Assembly: GCA_963738445.1 (NCBI GenBank)
Contig: CAVTWS010000018.1
Location: 124,001-188,000 of the forward strand
Direction of reading: 5' to 3'
Length of the DNA: 64,000 nt
Source: CAVTWS01 sp963738445
GTDB taxonomy: Bacteria > Actinomycetota > Acidimicrobiia > Acidimicrobiales > SHLQ01
Part shown: positions 49,534 through 57,563 of the stretch, piece after piece
Layout of the letters: each line of letters begins with the position of its first letter
Numbering within the stretch: the first letter of the stretch is position 1
Notes under the pieces: generated by a model
What the model was told of the DNA's origin: nothing
The model's database searches: none
Seen by the model: only the letters and a program-made list of their open reading frames with translations
Position numbers and translations under genes: made by a program

Positions 49534-50676
49534 ATGAGCAAGAAGATCAAGCTGCTCGTGGCGCTGTTGGCGCTGTTCGGGCTGATCGCCGCTAGCTGCG
49601 GCGATGACGACGACGACACCGCGACCGACGACACCGCGACCGACGACGCCGCGACCGACGACGGCGCCGCTGCCGACGGTGGCGAGGCTCCGGAAACCGA
49701 CGTGAGCGTCGGCCTCGTGTTCGATATCGGCGGGCGTGGCGATCAGTCGTTCAACGACTCCGCCGCTGCCGGCATCGAGCAAGCCGTCGACGAGTTGGGC
49801 ATCACGTTCACCGAGGCGTCGCCGAACGACGACGGCTCGAACCGCCTCGAGCTGCTCGACCTGGCCGCCGCCGAGCATGACATGGTCATCGCCGTCGGTT
49901 TCCTCTTCGAGGCTGACGCGGCGCAGTCCGCCGCCAACAACCCCGCCGTCAACTACGGCGTCATCGACAGCGCCATGCTCGACTTCGAAAACGGCGGCGT
50001 GCCGTACGGCGACAACGTCGCCGGGCTCGTGTTCGCCGAGGAGCAGGGTTCGTTCCTGGTCGGTGTCGCTGCCGCCCTGTCGACCACCACGGACCACGTC
50101 GGCTTCATCGGCGGCGTCGCCGGTGTCGGCGGTCTCATCGAGAAGTTCGAAGCCGGCTACCGGGCAGGTGTCGCGGCGGTCGACCCCGCCATCGTGGTCG
50201 ACATCGAGTACATCACCGAGGCCCCGAACTTCGACGGCTTCAACGCCCCGGACCAGGCCAAGGAGATCGCGCTGGCCATGTACGAGGGTGGCGCGGATGT
50301 CATCTATCACGCAGCTGGTGGCTCGGGTGCCGGACTCTTCGAGGCGGCGCTGGAGCACAGCGAGTCGAGCGGCTCCAAGGTGTGGGGCATCGGCGTCGAC
50401 TCCGACCAGTACAACACGGTCGACCCGGCGGTCCAGGAGTACGTGTTGACCTCGATGCTCAAGCGGGTCGATGTCGCCGTGTTCGAGGCCATCCAGGCCC
50501 AGATCGACGGCACCTTCGCCGCCGGCCCGACCGCCTACGACCTGTCGGTCGACGGAGTGGGCTACTCCACCTCGGGTGACTTCCTGAGCCAGGACATCAT
50601 CGACCAGATCGAAGATTTCAAGGCCCAGATCATCGCCGGGGACATCACGGTGCCCACGGACCCCACGACCCTGTAG
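49534..50676 (+). CDS. BMP-family nucleoside-binding lipoprotein
   Basis: A 380-residue substrate-binding protein. LLVALLALFGLIAASCGDDD is signal plus lipobox, then an Asp/Thr/Ala repeat linker (DDTATDDTATDDAATDD). The mature fold has the BMP/Med hallmarks: VGLVFDIGGRGDQSFNDSAA, HDMVIAVGFLFEADAAQSAA, HVGFIGGVAGVGGLIEKFEA, YEGGADVIYHAAGGSGAGLF and GIGVDSDQYN. Family members (BmpA, PnrA, the rhizobial and streptococcal equivalents) bind purine and pyrimidine nucleosides. GGAGGGACTA precedes ATG 49534. It heads the import genes and is followed by two hairpins. Confidence 0.9.
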   Translation: MSKKIKLLVALLALFGLIAASCGDDDDDTATDDTATDDAATDDGAAADGGEAPETDVSVGLVFDIGGRGDQSFNDSAAAGIEQAVDELGITFTEASPNDDGSNRLELLDLAAAEHDMVIAVGFLFEADAAQSAANNPAVNYGVIDSAMLDFENGGVPYGDNVAGLVFAEEQGSFLVGVAAALSTTTDHVGFIGGVAGVGGLIEKFEAGYRAGVAAVDPAIVVDIEYITEAPNFDGFNAPDQAKEIALAMYEGGADVIYHAAGGSGAGLFEAALEHSESSGSKVWGIGVDSDQYNTVDPAVQEYVLTSMLKRVDVAVFEAIQAQIDGTFAAGPTAYDLSVDGVGYSTSGDFLSQDIIDQIEDFKAQIIAGDITVPTDPTTL

Positions 50677-50687
50677 CGAGTCGTACG

Positions 50688-50705
50688 AGGTCCCGGTAGG
50701 GACCT
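50688..50705 (+). terminator. Short intercistronic hairpin
   Basis: AGGTCCC-GGTA-GGGACCT starts 12 bases after the binding-protein stop. No T-run follows, so it is more likely an RNA-stabilising stem than a strong terminator. Confidence 0.45.
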
Positions 50706-50720
50706 TCGACCACAGCGTCC

Positions 50721-50754
50721 CGAGCGGGACCGGGCTAAGGTCCGGTCCCGCTCG
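50721..50754 (+). terminator. Strong intercistronic hairpin (attenuator or partial terminator)
   Basis: Perfect 13-bp arms CGAGCGGGACCGG and CCGGTCCCGCTCG with an 8-base loop, between the binding protein and ATPase genes. In binding-protein-dependent ABC operons such stems keep the first gene's mRNA in excess. Confidence 0.6.
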
Positions 50755-50773
50755 TGCATTTCGGGGAGGATGC

Positions 50774-52294
50774 GTGACCGCAGCAATCGAGCTCGCCGGG
50801 ATCACCAAGCGGTTCCCGGGCGTTGTCGCCAACGACCAAGTCAACCTCACGGTGGACGAGGGCGAGATCCACGCCATCTGTGGGGAGAACGGCGCCGGCA
50901 AGTCCACGCTGATGAAGATCCTGTACGGCATGTACGCGCCGGACGAGGGCGTCATGAGGGTCTTCGGCCACGAGGTCACCTTCTCCTCGCCTGCCGCAGC
51001 CATCGAGGCCGGCATCGGGATGGTGCACCAGCACTTCATGCTGGCCGACCAGCTGTCGGTGCTGGAAAACGTGATCCTGGGCTCGGAACCCATGAAAAGT
51101 GGGGGCCGCATCGATCTGTCCCGGGCCAAGACCCATCTCGCCGAGGTGAGCCAGGCGTACGGACTCGATGTCGCCCCCGACGAGCTGGTGGCCGAGCTCG
51201 AGGTCGGCGAGCGGCAGCGGGTCGAGATCATCAAGGTGCTCTACCGCGGCGCCAAGGTGCTGATCCTCGACGAGCCCACGGCTGTTCTCGTTCCCCAGGA
51301 GGTCGAGGAGCTGTTTCGCAACATGCGCGAGCTCAAGGCGGCCGGCGCCACGATCTTGTTCATCGACCACAAGCTCGACGAAGTGCTGGCCATCGCCGAC
51401 ACGATCACCGTGTTGCGTCAGGGTCGAACGGTGGCGACGGTGAAACCGTCCGACGTCAGCGCCGGAGACCTCGCCGAGCTCATGGTCGGCTCCGAGCTCC
51501 CGACCCCGGCGACCACCGAGTCGACCGTCACCACCGAGATCGCCCTCGAGGTCATCGACATGACGGTGATCGACGATGGCCGTCCCGTCGTCGATTCGGT
51601 GTCGCTCCGGGTGCACCGGGGCGAAGTCGTCGGCGTGGCGGGTGTCGAGGGCAACGGGCAGGCGGAGCTCATCTCGGCCATCCTGGGCACCGTGCCGCCG
51701 GCGTCCGGAACGATCCGGCTCGTCGACCGGGACATCAGCCGGGACTCCGTCCGCGACCGGCGCGAAGCCGGTCTCGGCTACATCCCTCAGGACCGCCACC
51801 GGGACGGCCTGCTCCTGGAGGCGCCGCTCTACGAGAACGTGGCCCTCGGTCATCAGACCCGCCGACCGTTCGCCCGGGGCGTGTGGATCGACCGCGACGG
51901 CCGTCATGATCGGGCCGAGAAGGTCCAAGCCGACTACGACGTCCGCACCCCGTCCGTCGACGTCTCGGCGCACGTGTTGTCGGGAGGCAACCAGCAGAAG
52001 CTCATCGTCGGGCGCGAGCTGAGCGCCGAACCGGTGGCCCTGCTCGCCGCGCACCCGACCCGCGGCATCGATGTCGGTGCCCAAGCTGCGGTCTGGGACC
52101 ACATCCGCGCTGCCCGCTCCGCCGGCATGGCGACCCTCCTGGTGTCGGCCGACCTCGATGAGCTGATCGGCCTGTCCGACACGATCGTCGTGATGTTGCG
52201 GGGCAAACTCGTGGCGACCGTCGATCCGGCCCGGATCACACCCCGTGAGCTCGGTGCCTACATGACCGGAGCCGCCCAGGAGGTCGGGTCGTGA
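50774..52294 (+). CDS. Nucleoside ABC importer, double ATPase
   Basis: A 506-residue protein with two fused ATPase domains like RbsA. Domain 1 is canonical: GENGAGKST Walker A, VGERQRVEIIKVL signature, LILDEPTAVL Walker B, and FIDHK switch. Domain 2 is degenerate at Walker A (GVEGNGQAELI) and Walker B (LLAAHPTRGID, lacking the catalytic Glu) but keeps LSGGNQQKLIVGRE, as is usual for the carbohydrate-uptake-2 class that includes BMP-type nucleoside importers. It powers the two permeases that follow. The GTG start 50774 follows GGGAGG. The stop overlaps the first permease (GTGA at 52291-52294). Confidence 0.92.
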   Translation: MTAAIELAGITKRFPGVVANDQVNLTVDEGEIHAICGENGAGKSTLMKILYGMYAPDEGVMRVFGHEVTFSSPAAAIEAGIGMVHQHFMLADQLSVLENVILGSEPMKSGGRIDLSRAKTHLAEVSQAYGLDVAPDELVAELEVGERQRVEIIKVLYRGAKVLILDEPTAVLVPQEVEELFRNMRELKAAGATILFIDHKLDEVLAIADTITVLRQGRTVATVKPSDVSAGDLAELMVGSELPTPATTESTVTTEIALEVIDMTVIDDGRPVVDSVSLRVHRGEVVGVAGVEGNGQAELISAILGTVPPASGTIRLVDRDISRDSVRDRREAGLGYIPQDRHRDGLLLEAPLYENVALGHQTRRPFARGVWIDRDGRHDRAEKVQADYDVRTPSVDVSAHVLSGGNQQKLIVGRELSAEPVALLAAHPTRGIDVGAQAAVWDHIRAARSAGMATLLVSADLDELIGLSDTIVVMLRGKLVATVDPARITPRELGAYMTGAAQEVGS

Positions 52295-53409
52295 AACCTG
52301 ATCTTCAACGTCGCCTGCTGCTGTCGCTCGCCGCCCCCGTGGCGGCCGTGGCGTTCTCATTGGCCATGGCCTCGATCGTGCTGCTCATCGCCGGCAGCAA
52401 CCCGATCGAGGCATACGGCGACATGCTCGCCAACGCCTCGAAGTTGGAGACGATGGTCGACATCTTGAACCGGGCCACGCCGTTGTACCTGGCCGGCGTG
52501 GCGGCGGCGATCGGGTTCCGGATGAACCTGTTCAACATCGGTGTCGAGGGCCAGTACCTGATCGCGTACCTGTTCGCCGCCCAGGTGGGGAGCCAGGTGT
52601 CGCTCCCAGCGGTGCTCCACGTGACGCTCATCATCATCGTCGCCATGGCGGTCGGCGCCGCCTATGCCTGCCTGGCCGGAACGCTGAAGGTCACCCGCGG
52701 CGTCCACGAGGTCATCTCGACCATCATGCTCAACAACATCGCCACCAAGGGCCTGATCGCGTGGCTGGTCGCCGAGTGGAGCGCCGACCTCCGGGCGGGT
52801 GGGCCGACCCGAGTCGGCACCGCCGAGATCGACGAGTCCGGCCTCCTCCCCAGCCTCAACTCAGTGCTCCAGTTCTTCACCCGGGACCTCAAGCAGGGCA
52901 AGGAGCTCACCGGTGTGCTGGCGCTGGCCATAGCGGTCGGCATCGGGTACCACGTGTTACTCAATCGCACCTGGTTCGGCTTCGACCTGAGAGCCAGCGG
53001 GTTGAACTCCCGTGCCGCCCACGCCGGCGGTGTCCCGCCGAAACGCATGGTGGTGATCGCCATGACCCTGTCGGGTGCGGTCGCCGGTCTCGTCGGCCTG
53101 GCCGAGCTCAACGACGTGGGGTACTTCTCCGCCAACCCGATCCAGGGCCTCGGCTTCGCCGGCATCGCCGTCGCCCTCCTCGGTCGGAACCATCCCGTCG
53201 GCATCGCGGTCGGCGCCATCGTGTTCGCCGTCCTCGATGTCTCCTCCGGTGTCCTCCAGATCACCGGTGCGGCGTCGCGGGAGATCGTCGTGATCACCCA
53301 GGGCATCATCATCTTCGCCGCCGTGGTGAGCTACGAGGTCGCCAAACGGGCCCGGGAGCGCGAGGAGAGTCGAATGGCTGCGGCAGCGATGACGGGGATG
53401 GCGGCATGA
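52291..53409 (+). CDS. Nucleoside ABC importer permease 1
   Basis: A 372-residue permease of the BPD_transp_2 family with about ten hydrophobic segments. VAAAIGFRMNLFNIGVEGQY is the family signature (F-N-I-G-x-E-G-Q); KVTRGVHEVISTIMLNNIA and AGGVPPKRMVVIAMTLSGAV are the further conserved blocks, the latter near the ATPase coupling loop. It pairs with permease 2 to form the channel. The start overlaps the ATPase stop and its own stop overlaps permease 2 (ATGA), so all three are translated together. Confidence 0.9.
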   Translation: MKPDLQRRLLLSLAAPVAAVAFSLAMASIVLLIAGSNPIEAYGDMLANASKLETMVDILNRATPLYLAGVAAAIGFRMNLFNIGVEGQYLIAYLFAAQVGSQVSLPAVLHVTLIIIVAMAVGAAYACLAGTLKVTRGVHEVISTIMLNNIATKGLIAWLVAEWSADLRAGGPTRVGTAEIDESGLLPSLNSVLQFFTRDLKQGKELTGVLALAIAVGIGYHVLLNRTWFGFDLRASGLNSRAAHAGGVPPKRMVVIAMTLSGAVAGLVGLAELNDVGYFSANPIQGLGFAGIAVALLGRNHPVGIAVGAIVFAVLDVSSGVLQITGAASREIVVITQGIIIFAAVVSYEVAKRAREREESRMAAAAMTGMAA

Positions 53410-54644
53410 TGTGGCTTCGTCGCATGCCGGCCTGGGCCCGATGGGCCCTCTATGCCGCCGCAGGCGTGTTCGTGTTGTCGGTTCTCCAAGAACTCGACGA
53501 CACCGACGGCCTCACCAGTGTCAGTGCGTCCCAGGCCATGTTGCGCTGGGCGGTGCCCATCCTCCTGGCCGGCCTGGGCGGACTGTTCTCCGAACGTGCG
53601 GGCGTCGTCAACATCGGACTCGAAGGCATGATGGTGCTCGGCACCTGGTTCGGAGCCTGGGGAGCGGTCGAATACGGGGCCTGGGCCGGGATCCTCATCG
53701 GCGCGTTGGGTGGGGCTTTGGGCGGCCTGCTGCATGCGGTCGCCACCATCAACTTCGGGGTCGACCACATCATCTCGGGCGTCGCCATCAACATCCTGGC
53801 TCCCGGAGCCACCCGCTTCTTGTCGTCCGAGGTCTTCACGGGCATGGACGGCGGCGCCATCACCCAGTCACCACGAGTCCCCGGCGTGGCGGACTTCACC
53901 ATGCCGTTCCTCGCCGGTGGGTGGGACACCGCCGACCTGCTCGGAGATCTGGGCCGAGAAGATATCTTCTTCCTCAGCGACGTCGCCCGACTGCTCCGAG
54001 GCCTCATGAGTGACATGTCCCTGGTCACGCTTCTCGCGCTCCTCCTGGTTCCGGCGTCGACTTGGCTGCTGTGGCGGACCCGGTTCGGCCTTCGGCTGCG
54101 CGTCGCGGGCGAACAACCCCTGGCCGGGGAGTCCCAGGGCATCGACATTTACCGGTACAAGTACGCCGGCGTCACGATCAGTGGCGCCCTGGCCGGCCTC
54201 GGTGGCGCGTTCATCGTCAGCCCAGAGTTGGGCGGCAGCTACGTCGAGGGTCAGACGAACGGTCGGGGATTCATCGGACTCGCCGCGCTGATCTTCGGCA
54301 ACTGGCACCCGACCGGCGTGCTGGCCGGTGCGCTGCTGTTCGCCTACCCAGTCGGTGTCGACCTCAGGGGCCGCGATGCCACCCATACACTCCTGGCGGC
54401 GACCGCCCTCGCCCTGGCCGGGGTCGCCATCTGGATGCTGATCAAGAACCGCAAGTTCGATGGCATCCTCGCCCTCTTCCTCGCGGCTGCGTCACTCTTC
54501 TGGTACCTCGTCGCCGACGAGGTACCCGGATGGTGGGGCGACATCTTCCCGTACGTCGTCGTGCTCGTGGTGCTCATCTTCTTCGCCCAGCGCCTGCGGC
54601 CACCCGCTGCCGCCGGACAGCGGTACCGCAAGGGCGAGACGTGA
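53406..54644 (+). CDS. Nucleoside ABC importer permease 2
   Basis: A 412-residue permease of the same family: LFSERAGVVNIGLEGMMVLG carries the N-I-G-x-E-G-M signature, FGVDHIISGVAINILAPGAT the loop after it, and YRYKYAGVTISGALAGLGGA the C-terminal block. A longer central loop (about 160-205) and extra C-terminal spans (ALFLAAASLFWYLVADEVP, VVVLVVLIFFAQ) distinguish it from permease 1. ATG 53406 overlaps the previous stop. Its own stop TGA lies in the first unit of a 32-bp duplication. Confidence 0.9.
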   Translation: MMWLRRMPAWARWALYAAAGVFVLSVLQELDDTDGLTSVSASQAMLRWAVPILLAGLGGLFSERAGVVNIGLEGMMVLGTWFGAWGAVEYGAWAGILIGALGGALGGLLHAVATINFGVDHIISGVAINILAPGATRFLSSEVFTGMDGGAITQSPRVPGVADFTMPFLAGGWDTADLLGDLGREDIFFLSDVARLLRGLMSDMSLVTLLALLLVPASTWLLWRTRFGLRLRVAGEQPLAGESQGIDIYRYKYAGVTISGALAGLGGAFIVSPELGGSYVEGQTNGRGFIGLAALIFGNWHPTGVLAGALLFAYPVGVDLRGRDATHTLLAATALALAGVAIWMLIKNRKFDGILALFLAAASLFWYLVADEVPGWWGDIFPYVVVLVVLIFFAQRLRPPAAAGQRYRKGET

Positions 54645-54701
54645 CGAGCCGTCGATCAGACAGAGGCGGGACGTGACGAGCCGTCGATCAGACAGAGGCG
54701 A
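54638..54701. repeat. 32-bp duplication at the permease 2 stop
   Basis: Two nearly identical units (54638-54669 and 54670-54701) start GACGTGACGAGCCGTCG and end CAGACAGAGGCG plus one base. The TGA in unit 1 (54642-54644) is the permease stop; the duplication lengthens the gap before cdd. Confidence 0.85.
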
Positions 54702-54711
54702 GACCTAGCTC

Positions 54712-55107
54712 ATGGGTGCGCCCTCAATCGACTGGGACGAGCTCCACCGGCAGGCGGTCGCGGTCGCCCAACTCGCCTATTGCCCGTACTCGCACCTGCA
54801 TGTGGGAGCCGCCGGCCTCGTCGACGACGGTCGGATCGTGGTGGGCTGCAACGTCGAGAACGCCTCCTACGGACTCGGGCTGTGCGCCGAGTGCGGCCTG
54901 GTGTCGGCGCTGCGGGCCAGCGGCGGCGGGCGGCTGGTGGCCGTGGTCTGCACCGACGGCGACGGCAACCTCCTGGCTCCGTGCGGGCGATGCCGGCAGG
55001 TGCTCTATGAGTTCGGCGGCCCCGGTCTCGTGGTCAATCGCACCCTGACCATGTCCGAAGATCTGCTTCCCGGAGCGTTCGGCCCCGAGGACCTCCCCAC
55101 CACCTAG
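54712..55107 (+). CDS. cdd: Cytidine deaminase
   Basis: A 131-residue homotetrameric-type enzyme converting (deoxy)cytidine to (deoxy)uridine. CPYSHLHVGAAGLVDDG is the substrate strand, NVENASYGLGLCAECGLVSA holds the C-A-E zinc/acid motif, and APCGRCRQVLYEFGG the P-C-x-x-C zinc ligands. Length is standard. It feeds uridine to the phosphorylase encoded next. The stop codon TAG is part of the TAGGAGG ribosome site of deoA. Confidence 0.93.
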   Translation: MGAPSIDWDELHRQAVAVAQLAYCPYSHLHVGAAGLVDDGRIVVGCNVENASYGLGLCAECGLVSALRASGGGRLVAVVCTDGDGNLLAPCGRCRQVLYEFGGPGLVVNRTLTMSEDLLPGAFGPEDLPTT

Positions 55108-55118
55108 GAGGCCGCGCC

Positions 55119-56393
55119 ATGCGCAGCATCGTCGAGCTGATCGTCGCCAAACGCGACGGCGGCACCCTGGCCGATGACGAGATCGTCTGGTTGATCGACT
55201 CCTACACAAAGGGCACCGTCGGCGACGAACAGGTCTCGGCCCTGCTCATGGCCATCGTGTTCCGGGGCCTCGACGAGCGCGAGCTCGCGACGTGGACCGC
55301 GGCCATGATCGCCTCCGGCGAGCGCCTCGACCTGTCCTCGGTCTCCCGCCCGACCGTCGACAAGCACTCGACCGGCGGCGTGGGCGACAAGGTGTCGCTC
55401 ATCCTCTGCCCGCTCGTCGCTTCGCTCGGGCTGGCTGTACCGCAGTTGTCGGGGCGCGGCCTAGGCCACACCGGGGGCACCCTCGACAAGATGGAGGCCA
55501 TCCCTGGCTGGCGGGCGGCGCTGTCGAACGAGGAGTTCCTCGCCCAGCTCCGCACCGTCGGCGCCGTGATCGCGGCCGCCGGAGCCGGTCTGGCCCCGGC
55601 CGACCGCAAGCTCTACGCGCTCCGAGACGTGACCGGCACCGTCGAGTCGATCCCGCTGATCTCGAGCTCGATCATGTCGAAGAAGATCGCCGAAGGAACC
55701 GCCGGCCTCGTGCTCGACGTCAAGACCGGCTCGGGTGCGTTCATGACCACCTACGAACGCTCGGTCGAGCTGGCCCGCACGATGGTCGGTATCGGGGAAC
55801 GCAACGGCGTCCGCACGACCGCCCTCATCACCGACATGGACCAGCCGCTCGGTCGGACCGCCGGCAACGGGCTGGAGGTGATCGAATCGGTCGAGGTCCT
55901 CGCCGGTGGAGGTCCCGCCGATCTCGTCGAGGTCACCCTGGCACTGGCCCGGGAGATGCTCGCCCTCGGCGGCGTCGACACCGACCCGGCCGGGGCCCTG
56001 CGGGACGGTCGAGCCATGGACGTGTGGCGGACCATGATTCGCGCCCAGGGCGGCGATCCCGATGCCACCCTGGCCACCGCTCCGATCGTCGAGCCCTGGC
56101 GGGCCGAATCGTCCGGGTACGTCGGCCGCATCGATGCCAAGGCCGTCGGCATCGCCGCCTGGCGCCTCGGCGCCGGACGGGCCCGCAAGGAGGACACCGT
56201 CAGCCCCACCGCCGGCATCGTGCTGCATCGGGTGGCCGGCGATCGGGTGGAGGCCGGCGAGATCCTCCTCGAGCTGCACGCCGACGACGCCGCCCGCCTG
56301 GCTCTGGCCCAGGACGCACTGGCCGGCGCGATCGACATCACCGATGCGGCACCGTCACCTCGCACCCTCGTCCACGAGCGCATCACCATCTGA
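55119..56393 (+). CDS. deoA: Thymidine/pyrimidine-nucleoside phosphorylase
   Basis: A 424-residue enzyme splitting thymidine or uridine to base and sugar 1-phosphate. VDKHSTGGVGDKVSLIL is the phosphate-binding signature, SGRGLGHTGGTLDKMEAIPG the family motif, YALRDVTGTVESIPLISSSI the substrate region, and KTGSGAFM a conserved loop. The C-terminal PYNP domain (DTVSPTAGIVLHRVAGDRVE) is complete. TAGGAGG precedes ATG 55119. With cdd, deoD and add it lets the cell use nucleosides brought in by the ABC importer. Confidence 0.93.
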   Translation: MRSIVELIVAKRDGGTLADDEIVWLIDSYTKGTVGDEQVSALLMAIVFRGLDERELATWTAAMIASGERLDLSSVSRPTVDKHSTGGVGDKVSLILCPLVASLGLAVPQLSGRGLGHTGGTLDKMEAIPGWRAALSNEEFLAQLRTVGAVIAAAGAGLAPADRKLYALRDVTGTVESIPLISSSIMSKKIAEGTAGLVLDVKTGSGAFMTTYERSVELARTMVGIGERNGVRTTALITDMDQPLGRTAGNGLEVIESVEVLAGGGPADLVEVTLALAREMLALGGVDTDPAGALRDGRAMDVWRTMIRAQGGDPDATLATAPIVEPWRAESSGYVGRIDAKAVGIAAWRLGAGRARKEDTVSPTAGIVLHRVAGDRVEAGEILLELHADDAARLALAQDALAGAIDITDAAPSPRTLVHERITI

Positions 56394-56418
56394 CCCCCCC
56401 AACCAGCCCAAATTCCAC

Positions 56419-56470
56419 CGTTCTGGGAGACACGACGGTCGCCCACGCGACAGGTCTGTCTCCCAGAACG
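56419..56470. repeat. 52-bp hairpin element, copy 2
   Basis: Arms CGTTCTGGGAGACA (56419-56432) and TGTCTCCCAGAACG (56457-56470) pair perfectly, with an inner stem GTCGC-CCAC-GCGAC. The first 31 bases match copy 1 (21233-21284) closely. It lies between the convergent deoA and rhomboid-like genes. Confidence 0.85.
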
Positions 56471-56546
56471 AATTTCGGGTGCGGGTGGCGCTGCCGGGCG
56501 GTCGCGCTGCGCCGGGCAGTCGGGCATTCGGGCAGCGCCAGAGCAG

Positions 56547-57464
56547 CTATTCGCGTTCGCGGCGCATGCGTTTGGAGTGTTCGCGGAGCTTGGCCTGCTC
56601 GGACTTGGTGAGGCTGTCGAAGCCCTTCTCCGCCACTCGATCGAGGAGGGCGTCGATCTCCATCTCGCGGAGCCGTTCATCAGCTCCCCCCGGCACCACC
56701 GAGAGCGATCCCCGGGCCTTGGACCGGGACCGACCCCGCGACGCCCGACCGCCCGCGGAGGGAGGCCGGGAATCGACCGCCCAGCCGGCGGGCAACGGCA
56801 CTCGGGGGATCTGCGGCAGGTGCTCGAGGTAGCCGAGCGACCGCAATCCGAGCACGCCCACGACCGCGGTGCCGAGCACCATGACCACGCCATAGGTGTT
56901 GCGATCCCCGAGCTCGCTGAAGAACTCGATGCCGACGATCACCGCGGCCAGGATCGGGGCGGGGATGCCGGGCCAGAAACGGGCGTGGGAGAACTGGGCC
57001 GCGAACCCCGACAGCACGCCCAGCTCGACCCAGCGGAACCCGAAGGCCAAGCCTTCGATCCCGGCCACCAGATCGAGCAGGGTGGCCGCCACGGCGGGGA
57101 TCACGGTGATGGCCAGCAGCAGGCCGACGAATCGTTTGCGCCCCACCAGCCCTTCGAGCTGGCTCCCGAGCATGTAGAAGACCGCGAACATCAACAGCGC
57201 GAAGATGTCGGGCTCGTTGACGAAGGGCCAGGTGACCAGTCGCCAGATCCGGCCATCCAGCACGCTGTCGTCGACAAAGGTGTCCTGGATCAACCAGAGG
57301 TGCTTCGACACCGACCGCGCCCGCCCCTCGATTCCCCACACCATCATCGAGACGATGCCCATGGCCACCACGATGGCCGGGGTGGTCACGTCGAACGTGC
57401 CGATGCGGAACCAGGGATCGTTACCGCCGCGGCCGCCGGGCGAGAAAGAGAAGCGCGACACCAT
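56547..57464 (-). CDS. Rhomboid-family membrane protein, active site uncertain
   Basis: A 305-residue protein with about six spans. SVLDGRIWRLVTWPFVNEPD is the rhomboid-type loop after span 1, and YMLGSQLEGLVGRKRFVGLL the following segment. The expected G-x-S-G of the protease is not clear: the nearest is LGVLSGFAAQF, with SHARFW after it, so the protein may be an inactive rhomboid relative. The C-terminus (LLDRVAEKGFDSLTKSEQAK) is the short cytosolic helix motif common to bacterial rhomboids. It interrupts the nucleoside cluster on the opposite strand. Confidence 0.75.
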   Translation of the reverse strand: MVSRFSFSPGGRGGNDPWFRIGTFDVTTPAIVVAMGIVSMMVWGIEGRARSVSKHLWLIQDTFVDDSVLDGRIWRLVTWPFVNEPDIFALLMFAVFYMLGSQLEGLVGRKRFVGLLLAITVIPAVAATLLDLVAGIEGLAFGFRWVELGVLSGFAAQFSHARFWPGIPAPILAAVIVGIEFFSELGDRNTYGVVMVLGTAVVGVLGLRSLGYLEHLPQIPRVPLPAGWAVDSRPPSAGGRASRGRSRSKARGSLSVVPGGADERLREMEIDALLDRVAEKGFDSLTKSEQAKLREHSKRMRRERE

Positions 57465-57552
57465 AGGAAGCCATCACGGTAGCGGTTCCCGTCGTCTCGG
57501 TGACGGCCCGGGCTCGCCAATCGGGTCGACCGGCCCAGAACGGTCGGTCGGG

Positions 57553-57558
57553 TACCCT
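57553..57558 (+). promoter_or_regulatory. -10 box for leaderless add
   Basis: TACCCT (TANNNT) ends five bases before ATG 57564. Confidence 0.4.
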
Positions 57559-57563
57559 GGGGC

